From: Streptomyces sp. Edi4
GTDB taxonomy: Bacteria > Actinomycetota > Actinomycetes > Streptomycetales > Streptomycetaceae
Length of the DNA: 64,000 nucleotides
Direction of reading: 5' to 3'
NCBI RefSeq assembly: GCF_040253615.1
Contig: NZ_JBEJGY010000004.1
Location: 2,108,001-2,172,000, forward strand
This document shows, piece by piece, positions 1 to 8,126 of the stretch (positions within the stretch are counted from its first letter, which is position 1; each line of letters begins with the position of its first letter). Position numbers and translations under genes: made by a program. The notes under the pieces were generated by a model. It searched no databases. It saw only the letters and a program-made list of their open reading frames with translations, and was not told where the DNA came from.

Positions 1-62
1 AGGACACGGAACGCCGAGCGCAGCAACGCCTGGTCGTCGGCGAGTACCACCCGGATGGTCAT
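1..62 (-). CDS. LuxR-type response regulator, N-terminal fragment
   Basis: Only the first 20 codons lie inside the window; the gene runs off the left edge on the minus strand. The visible start reads MTIRVVLADDQ, the typical receiver-domain opening in which the DD pair forms part of the acidic pocket around the phospho-accepting Asp. Its ATG overlaps the kinase stop codon as ATGA, so the two are translationally coupled. A NarL/LuxR output domain is expected from the HisKA_3 partner, but it cannot be seen here. Confidence 0.85.
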   Translation of the reverse strand, partial: MTIRVVLADDQALLRSAFRV

Positions 63-1285
63 GGTGTGCCTTCCCCCGTGGCCCCGCCCGCCGGCGCCGT
101 GACCGGCAGTATCGCCTGGACGCGGAAGCCGCCGCCGTAGCGGGGACCGGCCGTGCAGCGGCCGCCCAGAGCCGTGACGCGCTCGCGCATGCCGAGCAGT
201 CCGTGGCCGCCGCCGTCGCCCGCCGCGCCCGCGCCGCTGCCGTCGTCGATGACGGTGATCTCGGTGTCCGGCCCCACGCGCACGATGCTCACCTCGGCCT
301 TGGCGCCGGGGCCCGCGTGTTTGCGCACATTGGTCAGGGCCTCCTGGATCACCCGGTACGCGGCGAGGTCGACGGCGGCCGGCAGCGGGGCGCGGTCGGT
401 GCGGGCCAGCTCGACCGCGAGTCCGGCGCGACGGAACCCGGCCAGCAGATCGTCCAGGACGGCGAGGCCGGGGGCGGGTTCGGTGGGGGCCGCCGGGTCG
501 CCGGACTGGCGCAGCAGGCCGACGGTGGAGCGCAGTTCGTCCAGCGCCGAGCGGCTGGCCTCGCGCACATGGGCTAGCGCTTCCTTGGCCTGGTCGGGCC
601 GCTTGTCCATGACGTGGGCCGCGACGCCCGCCTGGACGTTGACCAGCGCGATGTGGTGGGCGACCACGTCGTGCAGGTCGCGGGCGATGCGCAGCCGCTC
701 CTCTGCGACCCGGCGCCTTGCCTCCTCCTCGCGCCCGTGCTCGGCCCGCTCGGCGCGCTCGCGGATCGCGTCGACGAAGGCGCGCCGGCTGCGCACGGCG
801 TCTCCGGCGGCCGCGGCCATGCCGGTCCAGGCGAAGATCCCGAGGTGTTCCTGGGAGTACCAGGGCGGGGTGCCGAGCAGCATGGCGGTGCCGGTGAGCA
901 CGGCGATGGTGAGCACGCCGACGCGGTAGGTGGTGGGGCGGTCGGTGTGGGCGGCGACCGTGTAGAGCGCGACGACCGCGCTCATCGCGACGGGGGCGGG
1001 CGGGGCGCCGAGTGCGAGCTCGACCATGGTGAGCGCACTGGTGCAGGCGAGCACGACCACGGGCCTGCGCCGCCTCGGTACGAGGACGAGGGCGGCCAGC
1101 GCCATCAGAACGAGTGAACGCGCGCCGGGTGTCCGGGTGCCGAAGGTCGGCCCGGCGGGCCCGTGCGGGTCGGCGAACGACCCGATGACCATGGAGATCA
1201 GCACGCCGATGGCGAGGGCCGCGTCCAGGACCAGCGGGTGCGCCCTGAGCCAGGGCCGGGCCCGGTCGATGAGGGTCACGGCCAC
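59..1285 (-). CDS. Two-component sensor histidine kinase (NarL-partner, HisKA_3 type)
   Basis: 408 aa with a GTG start. The N-terminal half (about residues 15-160) holds several hydrophobic segments, so the sensor is membrane embedded with no large extracellular domain. A short coiled linker (165-200) precedes the dimerisation/phosphoacceptor motif RDLHDVVAHH, with His205 as the likely phosphorylated residue. The ATPase domain shows the N-box EALTNVRKHA (about 315-324), a G1 box VIDDGSG and GGHGLLGMRERV. The gene is followed by a response regulator with a 4-bp ATGA overlap. It lies about 90 bp downstream of pspA and its partner on the same strand, so it may report envelope stress. That link is inferred from position only. 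Confidence 0.93.
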   Translation of the reverse strand: MAVTLIDRARPWLRAHPLVLDAALAIGVLISMVIGSFADPHGPAGPTFGTRTPGARSLVLMALAALVLVPRRRRPVVVLACTSALTMVELALGAPPAPVAMSAVVALYTVAAHTDRPTTYRVGVLTIAVLTGTAMLLGTPPWYSQEHLGIFAWTGMAAAAGDAVRSRRAFVDAIRERAERAEHGREEEARRRVAEERLRIARDLHDVVAHHIALVNVQAGVAAHVMDKRPDQAKEALAHVREASRSALDELRSTVGLLRQSGDPAAPTEPAPGLAVLDDLLAGFRRAGLAVELARTDRAPLPAAVDLAAYRVIQEALTNVRKHAGPGAKAEVSIVRVGPDTEITVIDDGSGAGAAGDGGGHGLLGMRERVTALGGRCTAGPRYGGGFRVQAILPVTAPAGGATGEGTP

Positions 1286-1338
1286 CTACCGTAAGGGGCC
1301 CGGCAGGCCGCACGGGACGCGGGAGCCGCCCCGGCCGC

Positions 1339-1371
1339 GACGCCTCTCCCCGGCCCCCTGAGGGGGGCGTC
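1339..1371 (-). terminator. Possible hairpin between the pspAA-like gene and the kinase gene
   Basis: GACGCC and GGCGTC arms enclose a C-rich/G-rich inner stem directly after the small PspA-associated gene. There is no T-run. It could be a partial terminator or attenuator that makes the kinase/regulator pair semi-independent of pspA. Confidence 0.35.
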
Positions 1372-1375
1372 GGGG

Positions 1376-1654
1376 TCAGCCCGGGATCAGGCCGTCGTCG
1401 CTGAGCATGTCCCTGACCTCGTCCAGGCTCGCGTCGGGGCTCGGGAGGATCAGCTCGGACGGTTCGAGGGCGTCGTCGGGAAGGGGCTCGCCCAGGCTGC
1501 GCACCGCGTCCAGGAGCGCGCCGAGGGTGCGGCGGAAACCGTCCTCGTCACCGGCCTCCATCTCTGCGAGGAGGTCGTTGTCGAGCTTGTTGAGCTCGGT
1601 GAAGTGGCCGTCCGCCAGCTTCACCTGCCCCTCCCCCATGATCCGGACGATCAT
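1376..1654 (-). CDS. PspA-associated protein (PspAA domain)
   Basis: 92 aa, starting MIVRIMGEGQVKL at the ATG whose complement lies at 1652-1654, with a GGAG ribosome site just upstream. A longer reading is possible but would overlap pspA. The small acidic protein matches the actinobacterial PspAA family, which is encoded next to PspA and thought to assist it at the membrane. The start lies 19 nt after the pspA stop, so the two form an operon. No membrane segment is seen. Function beyond association with PspA is not established. Confidence 0.85.
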   Translation of the reverse strand: MIVRIMGEGQVKLADGHFTELNKLDNDLLAEMEAGDEDGFRRTLGALLDAVRSLGEPLPDDALEPSELILPSPDASLDEVRDMLSDDGLIPG

Positions 1655-1673
1655 GAACGTCTCCTGCCGTTCG

Positions 1674-2483
1674 TCACTGCTTGTCGAAGCGCGGGCTCTG
1701 CTGCGGGGTGCTGCCGCCGGGGTTGCCGGCCTTGTCGGACGTGGTGCCGCCCTCGATGGCCTGCTTGCCGGCGGACCCACCGCCCATCAGCTCGGCCTTC
1801 ATCCGCTGCAACTCCAGCTCTACATCCGTACCACCGGAGAGCCGGTCCAGCTCGGTCTGGATGTCGTCCTTGGCCAGGCCCGACTGGTCGTCCAGCGCGC
1901 CGGAGGCAAGCAGTTCGTCGATCGCGCCGGCCCGCGCCTGGAGCTGCGCGGTCTTGTCCTCGGCCCGCTGGATGGCCATGCCGACGTCGCTCATCTCCTC
2001 GGAGATGCCCGAGAAGGACTCGGCGATCCGGGTCTGCGCCTGGGCCGCCGTGTAGGTCGCCTTGATCGTCTCCTTCTTGGTGCGGAAGGCGTCGACCTTG
2101 GCCTGAAGGCGCTGGGCCGCCAGGGTGAGCTTTTCCTCCTCGCCCTGCAACGTCTGGTGCTGCGTCTCCAGGTCGGTGACCTGCTGCTGAAGCGAGGCGC
2201 GACGGGACAGGGCCTCGCGGGCCAGGTCCTCACGGCCCAGGGACAGCGCCTTGCGGCCCTGGTCCTCCAGCTTGGAGGACTGGCTCTGGAGCTGGTTGAG
2301 CTGCAACTCAAGACGCTTGCGGGAGGTCGCGACGTCCGCGACGCCGCGGCGCACCTTCTGCAACAGCTCCAGTTGCTTCTGATACGAGTAATCGAGGGTC
2401 TCGCGAGGGTCCTCGGCCCGGTCAAGGGCCTTGTTCGCCTTCGCGCGGAAGATCATCCCCATACGCTTCATGACACCGCTCAT
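1674..2483 (-). CDS. pspA: Phage shock protein A / IM30 family protein
   Basis: 269 aa from the start MSGVMKRMGMIFRAKANK. An upstream in-frame ATG at 2561 would add an atypical leader and was not chosen. The protein is almost entirely alpha-helical coiled coil with many Gln/Leu/Arg heptads (about residues 25-215), as in PspA/Vipp1/ESCRT-III-like proteins that line the inner face of the membrane and protect against proton leak. A flexible Gly/Ser/Thr-rich tail follows. The partner gene lies 19 nt downstream and a two-component pair follows on the same strand. A candidate SigE-type promoter is seen at 2674-2700. Confidence 0.95.
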   Translation of the reverse strand: MSGVMKRMGMIFRAKANKALDRAEDPRETLDYSYQKQLELLQKVRRGVADVATSRKRLELQLNQLQSQSSKLEDQGRKALSLGREDLAREALSRRASLQQQVTDLETQHQTLQGEEEKLTLAAQRLQAKVDAFRTKKETIKATYTAAQAQTRIAESFSGISEEMSDVGMAIQRAEDKTAQLQARAGAIDELLASGALDDQSGLAKDDIQTELDRLSGGTDVELELQRMKAELMGGGSAGKQAIEGGTTSDKAGNPGGSTPQQSPRFDKQ

Positions 2484-2673
2484 GGGCTTCGCGCGCCCCC
2501 TTCTGACGGACTCCAGCTCCAGCTGCTGCAACAGAACCCACAGTACGGGCCCTGCATCCATTACCGCACTGTTGGGACGCCGATGCGCTCATCCCCAAGG
2601 ACGACTACGGTCCGCGCCGATCCGGCGCAGGGAGTAGGTGGACCTCGGGGGGAACAGTACGTCCCGCCTCTAC

Positions 2674-2700
2674 GGACGCAAGGCGTTGTGGGATCGTTCC
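2674..2700 (-). promoter_or_regulatory. Candidate SigE-type promoter for pspA
   Basis: Read on the minus strand, GGAAC (complement of 2696-2700) is followed after 17 nt by CGTCC (complement of 2674-2678). This resembles the extracytoplasmic sigma factor pattern GGAAC...CGT used by SigE for cell-envelope genes in Streptomyces. The spacing is at the long end of the accepted range. It would give a 5' leader of roughly 180 nt. Confidence 0.4.
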
Positions 2701-2746
2701 CCACCGGCCTGGGGTCCATGCCGGGCACCCCGTACCCTTGGGGATT

Positions 2747-3343
2747 GTGTTCCGTAGCCGTTCCAACGCAGAGAAGGCCCCCACCGACAAGGTGACGGCG
2801 GACCTCTCCAAAGCGCCCCGCGACCCCGAGGCCCCCAAGGGGCGCCCCACTCCCAAGCGGAGTGAGGCCCAGACCCAGCGCCGCCGTGCCTCGACCGTGC
2901 CGGCCGACCGCAAGGAGGCCGCCAAGCGTCAGCGCGAGGCGCGCCGGGTCGACATGGCCAAGCAGCGCGAGGCGCTTGCCAATGGCGACCAGCGTTATCT
3001 GCCGGCCCGCGACAAGGGCCCGGTGCGCAAGTTCGCCCGCGACTTCGTCGACTCCCGGTTCTCGGTCGCCGAGATGTTCCTGCCGCTCGCGGTGATCATC
3101 CTGGTGCTCTCGATGATCCGGATCGGCAGCCTCCAGAACCTCTCGCTGCTGCTGTGGCTCGTGGTGATCGTGCTCATCGTGCTGGACTCGATCGGGCTCG
3201 CCTTCCGGCTCAAGAGGGCGCTCGCCGCCCGCTTCCCCGACGAGCCGAAGAAGGGCGCCGTCGCCTACGGTCTGATGCGCACGCTCCAGATGCGCCGGCT
3301 GCGGCTGCCCAAGCCGCAGGTCAAGCGCGGAGAGAAGCCCTGA
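2747..3343 (+). CDS. DUF3043 family membrane protein
   Basis: 198 aa from a GTG at 2747; a TTG nine bases earlier is possible. The sequence TACCCT ends 8 nt before the GTG, as expected of a leaderless transcript, which favours this start. The N-terminal third is a basic, charged, low-complexity region (residues about 1-90) likely to be cytosolic. Two adjacent membrane helices follow (about 105-125 and 130-155), then a basic tail. This is the usual DUF3043 layout, a family conserved across actinobacteria with no known function. The gene is divergent from pspA and followed closely by a methyltransferase. Confidence 0.88.
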   Translation: MFRSRSNAEKAPTDKVTADLSKAPRDPEAPKGRPTPKRSEAQTQRRRASTVPADRKEAAKRQREARRVDMAKQREALANGDQRYLPARDKGPVRKFARDFVDSRFSVAEMFLPLAVIILVLSMIRIGSLQNLSLLLWLVVIVLIVLDSIGLAFRLKRALAARFPDEPKKGAVAYGLMRTLQMRRLRLPKPQVKRGEKP

Positions 3344-4137
3344 GCGGTAAGCCGTCCGGGTTCACCGGCGCCTCCGGCGCCTGGCTGAAGGGTCTTGGCG
3401 GGCTGCGCAACGTCGTCCGCCAGGAACTCGTCGCCCGTCACCTCGACGAGCAGATATCCGGGCGTTTCCCCGTGGGCCGGCGCCTGCGCGTCCTGGACGT
3501 CGGCATGGGCCAGGGCACCCAGGCCCTGCGCCTGGCCCGCGCCGGGCACTCCGTGACCGGGCTCGAGTCGGACGCGGCGATGCTCAAGGTCGCCCGGGAC
3601 GCGCTGGCCACCGAACCGGAGGGCATCCGCGAGCGGGTCCGCCTGATCGAGGGCGACGGCCGCGAGACCGGGGTGCACTTCCTGCCGGGCTCCTTCGACG
3701 TGGTCCTCTGCCACGGCGTCCTGATGTACGTCGAGGAGCCGGACGCCATGCTCGCCGGACTCGCCCGGATGCTGGCCCCCGGCGGCCTGCTGTCGCTGCT
3801 CGTACGGAACGCGGACGCGCTGGCGGTGCGGCCGGGGCTCGCGGGCGACTGGGCGGGCGCGCTCGCCGCCTTCGACACCGACGCCTACACCAACCGGATC
3901 GGGCTGCCGGTCCGCGCCGACCGGCTCGCGGCGCTGACCCGCACGCTGGACGGGATCGCCGCGCCCCTGCACACCTGGTACGGGGTGCGGGTCTTCACCG
4001 ACAACGTGCCCAATGAGGCCGAACTGCCCCCGGCGGACGAGCTGGAGCGGATGCTCGCGGCCGAGGACCGCGCCGGGCGCACCGACCCCTACCGGCAGGT
4101 GGCCGCGCTGCTGCACCTCTTCGGCGTACGGGACTGA
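3340..4137 (+). CDS. Class I SAM-dependent methyltransferase
   Basis: About 265 aa. The Rossmann core is clear: VLDVGMGQGTQALRLA is motif I (SAM binding), GLESD is the acidic post-strand-2 position, and FDVVLCHGVLMYV is motif IV. The substrate is unknown; family members resembling this act on small molecules or tRNA. The start is unusual. Downstream of the DUF3043 stop there is no ATG, GTG or TTG in frame before motif I. The best candidate is a CTG at 3340-3342 overlapping the TGA of the previous gene as CTGA, with GGAGAG 5-6 nt upstream. An ATG at 3154 exists but lies wholly inside the neighbouring gene. Confidence 0.85.
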   Translation: MSGKPSGFTGASGAWLKGLGGLRNVVRQELVARHLDEQISGRFPVGRRLRVLDVGMGQGTQALRLARAGHSVTGLESDAAMLKVARDALATEPEGIRERVRLIEGDGRETGVHFLPGSFDVVLCHGVLMYVEEPDAMLAGLARMLAPGGLLSLLVRNADALAVRPGLAGDWAGALAAFDTDAYTNRIGLPVRADRLAALTRTLDGIAAPLHTWYGVRVFTDNVPNEAELPPADELERMLAAEDRAGRTDPYRQVAALLHLFGVRD

Positions 4138-4304
4138 GGCGTGCGGGACCGAGGCGTGCGGCACTGAGGCGTACGGACTGAGAAGCCGCGCGGATACCCG
4201 GCGCGGGGCCCGGGTATCCGCCGGGTGGGCCCCGGCCCGGGACCCCGGTACCTGATCGGGTGCACCGACAGGCCGTCATATCGGACCAAAGGGATACTCC
4301 TGCC

Positions 4305-5402
4305 ATGGATGCATCTCTTCGCCCCGGCCGGGTGCGCCGTGCGGCATGGCCGGTGACCGCCGCCGTCGCCACCGCCCTTGTCCTGGGCGGCTGTTCGCCC
4401 GCCGGCACGGCGGCCCCCCAGGCGTCGCCGAGCGCGTCCGCGAGCCCGTCGACCCCCCAGCGCAACGGCTCGGGCGGGACCGACAGCCTCCAGAGCGACT
4501 ACCAGCGCGTCATCAAGGACGTGCTGCCCTCGGTGGTGCAGATCGACGCGTCCAACAGCCTCGGCTCCGGCATCGTCTACGACGCGCAGGGGCACATCGT
4601 CACCAACGCCCATGTCGTGGGCAACGAGCGGACGTTCAAGGTGACGGCCTCGGGCAGCGGTTCGGCGATCACCGCGAAACTGGTCGCGGCCTACCCCGAG
4701 CAGGACCTCGCCGTGATCAAGCTGGATTCGGTGCCCAGCGGTCTGAAGCCGGCCAGGTTCGGGGATTCGTCCAAGGTCGAGATGGGCCAGATCGTGCTGG
4801 CGATGGGCTCCCCGCTCGGACTCTCCTCCAGCGTCACCCAGGGCATCGTGTCCGCGACCGGACGCACCGTCTCGGAGGGCAGGGACGGCGGCGGGACCGG
4901 CGCCACCATCGCCAACATGGTGCAGACCTCGGCCGCGATCAACCCCGGCAACAGCGGCGGCGCCCTGGTGAACCTGGACGACGAAATCATCGGCATTCCC
5001 ACGCTCGCCGCGACCGACCCGGACATGGGCGGCAGCGCGGCTCCCGGCATCGGTTTCGCGATCCCGGTTTCGATGGTCAAGACGGTCGCCGACCAGATCA
5101 TCAAGAACGGCAGGGTCACCGACTCGGGCCGGGCCGCGCTCGGCATCACCGGGCGCACCGTGGTCGACTCCGGCTACCAGCCGGCCGGTGTCGCGGTGGT
5201 GGCGGCCCCGGCGAACGGAGCCGCCGCCAAGGCGGGCCTGCGCGTGGGCGACATCATCGTCCGGCTCGGCGCCACCGACATCACCTCGATCACCGCCCTC
5301 ACCGAGGCGCTGGCCTCGGACAAGCCCGGCCAGAAGGTCCAGGTGACGTACACCCGCGACGGCGCCAGGAGGACGGCCGACGTCACCCTCGGCGAGATCT
5401 GA
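4305..5402 (+). CDS. HtrA/DegQ-like serine protease with PDZ domain, lipoprotein
   Basis: 365 aa from ATG 4305; a GTG at 4260 would add 15 residues. The N-terminus has a basic RPGRVRR stretch, a hydrophobic core and a lipobox LGGC (Cys30), so the protein should be a membrane-anchored lipoprotein facing outward. A Ser/Pro/Ala linker follows. The trypsin-like S1C domain has the full triad: His103 in TNAHVVGN, Asp134 in QDLAVIKLD and Ser217 in GNSGGAL. A C-terminal PDZ domain (about 275-360) follows. Such proteases handle misfolded secreted proteins. The next gene is convergent, with a hairpin between. Confidence 0.94.
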   Translation: MDASLRPGRVRRAAWPVTAAVATALVLGGCSPAGTAAPQASPSASASPSTPQRNGSGGTDSLQSDYQRVIKDVLPSVVQIDASNSLGSGIVYDAQGHIVTNAHVVGNERTFKVTASGSGSAITAKLVAAYPEQDLAVIKLDSVPSGLKPARFGDSSKVEMGQIVLAMGSPLGLSSSVTQGIVSATGRTVSEGRDGGGTGATIANMVQTSAAINPGNSGGALVNLDDEIIGIPTLAATDPDMGGSAAPGIGFAIPVSMVKTVADQIIKNGRVTDSGRAALGITGRTVVDSGYQPAGVAVVAAPANGAAAKAGLRVGDIIVRLGATDITSITALTEALASDKPGQKVQVTYTRDGARRTADVTLGEI

Positions 5403-5410
5403 ACCCGGCC

Positions 5411-5432
5411 GGGCCGGGCGCGGACCCGGCCC
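5411..5432. terminator. Hairpin between convergent protease and small gene
   Basis: GGGCCGGG at 5411-5418 pairs with CCCGGCCC at 5425-5432 across a 6-nt loop. It sits just after the protease stop and before the end of the opposing small gene, so it could terminate from both sides. There is no T-run. Confidence 0.55.
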
Positions 5433-5442
5433 GGTGCCGGCC

Positions 5443-5652
5443 TCAGACCTGCTCGGCGTGCAGGCTCATCGGGCCGTAGATCTTCGTGCCGTCCTCGAAG
5501 AGGAAGACCTGGTCGGCCCCGCCCTCCAGCAGGTCCTTCCACACCTCACCGATCCAGGACTCCGCATCGCCCTGGGTCGTGAACTCCTCCGGCGCCACCG
5601 CCGGCTCGACCTCCGTACCGTCCGACTTCTCGAAACGCCACGTCCACGCCAT
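5443..5652 (-). CDS. Small conserved acidic protein of unknown function
   Basis: 69 aa, start ATG with a strong AAGGAGG site 7 nt upstream. It is acidic and rich in Trp (MAWTWRFE near the start), with no signal peptide or membrane segment. Codon use matches the flanking genes. I recognise it only as a small conserved hypothetical of streptomycetes and assign no function. It is divergent from the cobU-like gene, with 74 bp between them. Confidence 0.8.
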   Translation of the reverse strand: MAWTWRFEKSDGTEVEPAVAPEEFTTQGDAESWIGEVWKDLLEGGADQVFLFEDGTKIYGPMSLHAEQV

Positions 5653-5726
5653 GTCCGCCTCCTTACGTCACGTTGCTGCCCGCAGCGTAACCGGGCGCGC
5701 AAGAGGGCCGGTTACGCGGGAGGATC

Positions 5727-6929
5727 GTGGCTGTGGAACTGACTCTCCTCGGCACCGGGGCCCCCGCAGGCCTGCCGCGCCCCGACTGTCCCTGCGCCGC
5801 GTGCGCGCTCGCCCTCGGTGGCGACGCGCGCGCCGCCACCGCCCTGCTCGTCGACGGCGCGCTGCTGCTCGACCTGACCCCGGGCGCGGCGCTCGCCGCC
5901 GCGCGGGCCGGGCACTCGCTCACCGGGGTGCGCCAGGTGCTGCTGACCCATCCGCACGACGGGCCCGCCGTCGAGCTGCCGGCGGGGCTGCCCGCCGCCG
6001 GGCGGGTGCCCGACGGCCGCAGACTGACGCTGATCAGCGGCCACCGGGTGCTCGCGGTCCCGCTCGACGCGCCGGGCACCGGATACGAGGTGACCTCGCC
6101 CGACGGCGAACGGCTGCTGTATCTGCCGCCGGGGGCCGCGCCCGCCGGGCAGAGCGCGACGCGCCCGTACGACATGGTGGTGGCCGACGTCACCGGCCGC
6201 CCCGACGCGCTGGCGCGGCTGCGGGCGGCCGGCGGCATCGGTCCCGCCACGGATGTGATCGCGGTGCACATCGACCACGACGTGCCGCCGGGGCGGGAGT
6301 TGGCGCGCCGGCTCGCGGCGCTCGGCGCGCGTGCGGTGCCCGACGGCACGACGCTTGTGGTCGGCGAGTACCACGCGGTGCCCGATCTGCCCCGGCGCAC
6401 GCTCGTGCTCGGCGGCGCGCGCTCGGGCAAGTCGGTGGAGGCGGAGCGGCGCCTTCAGGGCTTTCCCGGCGTCGTGTACGTGGCGACGGGCGGCTGCCGC
6501 GAGGGCGACAGGGAGTGGGCGGCGCGGGTCGGGCTGCACCGCGAACGCCGGCCCGCCACCTGGCGTACCGAGGAGACCTGTGAGCTCGCCGCGCTGCTCG
6601 ACGAGCCGGGGCCGCCGCTGCTCATCGACTGTCTGGCACTGTGGCTGACCGACGCGATGGACCGGGTCGGCGCGTGGGACGACGAGAAGTGGGCGGCGGG
6701 CGGCGAACGGGCCCTCGGTGAGCGTACGGCCGAGCTGGTCGCCGCCGTCCGCTCCACCGCGCGCACGGTGGTGGCGGTGAGCAACGAGGTGGGCTCGGGC
6801 GTGGTGCCCGCGACGGCGTCGGGGCGGCGCTTCAGGGACGAACTGGGGCGCCTGAACGCGGCGTTCGCGGCCGAGTGCGAGCAGGTGCTGCTCGTCGTGG
6901 CGGGCCAGGCGCTCACGCTGCGCGGCTGA
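5727..6929 (+). CDS. cobU: Adenosylcobinamide kinase/guanylyltransferase fused to a degenerate metallo-beta-lactamase-like domain
   Basis: 400 aa, GTG start. Residues about 222-400 form CobU: P-loop GGARSGKS (229-236), HRERRP with His271 as the likely guanylylated residue, and a conserved C-terminal part with SNEVGSG. CobU phosphorylates adenosylcobinamide and transfers GMP to it in the nucleotide-loop stage of B12 assembly. Residues 1-215 start like a metallo-beta-lactamase fold (LTLLGTGAPAGLP, CPCAAC) but the metal motif has decayed to HPHDGP. A later HIDHD (181-185) could still bind metal. cobT follows after 30 nt and cobS lies about 4.5 kb further on. The domain fusion is about twice the usual CobU length. 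Confidence 0.92.
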   Translation: MAVELTLLGTGAPAGLPRPDCPCAACALALGGDARAATALLVDGALLLDLTPGAALAAARAGHSLTGVRQVLLTHPHDGPAVELPAGLPAAGRVPDGRRLTLISGHRVLAVPLDAPGTGYEVTSPDGERLLYLPPGAAPAGQSATRPYDMVVADVTGRPDALARLRAAGGIGPATDVIAVHIDHDVPPGRELARRLAALGARAVPDGTTLVVGEYHAVPDLPRRTLVLGGARSGKSVEAERRLQGFPGVVYVATGGCREGDREWAARVGLHRERRPATWRTEETCELAALLDEPGPPLLIDCLALWLTDAMDRVGAWDDEKWAAGGERALGERTAELVAAVRSTARTVVAVSNEVGSGVVPATASGRRFRDELGRLNAAFAAECEQVLLVVAGQALTLRG

Positions 6930-6959
6930 GGTCGGCCCGCTGGCGGTACTGTTCGGCAG

Positions 6960-8045
6960 ATGAGCAGGCTGAACCTGGACGACTTCTCCGATCTGATCGA
7001 ACGCCCCGACAACGGTGTGCGGCGGGATGCCGAGGAACGCCGGGAGCGGCAGAGCGTGCCCCCCGGCGCGCTCGGCCGGCTCGACGAGCTGGCCACCTGG
7101 CTCTCGGCGGCGCAGGGCGCGAGCCCGGTCCGGGCCGTCGAGCGCCCCCGCGTGGTGCTCTTCGCCGGTGACCACGGCGTGGCGGGCCTGGGCGTATCGG
7201 CCCGCCCCGCCTCATCGGCGCACACCCTTGTCCGTTCCGTCCTGGACGGCGCGAGCCCGGTCGCGGTGCTCGCCCGCCGCCAGAACGTGCCCGTGCGCGT
7301 CGTCGACGCCGGGCTCGACTGCGATCCCGCCCTGCTGCCCGACGACGTGGTGCGCCACCGCGTGCGGCGCGGCAGCGGCCGCGTGGACATCGAGGACGCG
7401 CTCACCGTGGAGGAGGCGGAGGCGGCCGTACGGCTCGGCGTGAAGATCGCCGACGAGGAGGCCGACTCCGGCACCGACCTGATGGTGCTCGGCGACCTCA
7501 GCGTGGGCGGCACCACGCCGGCGGCGGTCCTGATCGCCGCGCTGTGCGGGACGGACGCCTCGGTGGTCACCGGGCGCGGCGGCGCCGCCATCGACGACCT
7601 GGCCTGGATGCGCAAGTGCGCCGCGATCCGTGACGCGCTGCGCCGGGCCAGGCCCGTCCTCGGCGACCAGCTCGAACTGCTGGCCGCCGTCGGCGGCGCC
7701 GACCTCGCGGCGACCACGGGTTTCCTGTTGCAGTGCGCGGTGCGCAGGCTGCCGGTGATCCTCGACGGCGTCGTCTCCGCGGCCGCCGCACTGGTGGCCC
7801 AGCGCGCCGCGTTCCGGGCCCCGGACTGGTGGCTGGCGGGGCACAGGAGCGGCGAGCCGGGCCAGGCCAAGGCACTGGACCGGATGGCGCTCAACCCTCT
7901 GCTCGATCATGGCGTCACAGTGGGCGAAGGAACCGGGGCACTGCTCGCTCTTCCTCTCGTCCAAGCCGCGGCCGCACTCGCCGCGGAACTGCCCGAGCGC
8001 GCCGACCAGCGCGCGGGGAGCACGAAGGAGAGCGGCAACGCGTGA
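6960..8045 (+). CDS. cobT: Nicotinate-nucleotide-dimethylbenzimidazole phosphoribosyltransferase
   Basis: 361 aa. It makes alpha-ribazole phosphate from dimethylbenzimidazole and nicotinate mononucleotide for the lower ligand of cobalamin. Family signatures are FAGDHGVAGLGVS, GDLSVGGTTPAA and the C-terminal GEGTGALLAL, which holds the catalytic Glu. The length is normal for the family. The ATG lies 8 nt after TACTGT, so the message may be leaderless. The gene follows the cobU fusion by 30 nt and ends in a very strong hairpin. Confidence 0.96.
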   Translation: MSRLNLDDFSDLIERPDNGVRRDAEERRERQSVPPGALGRLDELATWLSAAQGASPVRAVERPRVVLFAGDHGVAGLGVSARPASSAHTLVRSVLDGASPVAVLARRQNVPVRVVDAGLDCDPALLPDDVVRHRVRRGSGRVDIEDALTVEEAEAAVRLGVKIADEEADSGTDLMVLGDLSVGGTTPAAVLIAALCGTDASVVTGRGGAAIDDLAWMRKCAAIRDALRRARPVLGDQLELLAAVGGADLAATTGFLLQCAVRRLPVILDGVVSAAAALVAQRAAFRAPDWWLAGHRSGEPGQAKALDRMALNPLLDHGVTVGEGTGALLALPLVQAAAALAAELPERADQRAGSTKESGNA

Positions 8046-8046
8046 G

Positions 8047-8086
8047 CCGCGGGCCCGGCCGGGGGCTTACCCGGCCGGGCCCGCGG
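8047..8086 (+). terminator. Strong hairpin after cobT
   Basis: A perfect 17-bp stem (8047-8063 with 8070-8086) closes a 6-nt loop immediately after the cobT stop. It has no T-run, which is common for Streptomyces terminators. Confidence 0.75.
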
Positions 8087-8126
8087 CCACCGTGGAACGC
8101 CTTGGTCCCCCATATCATCGCGTTTC

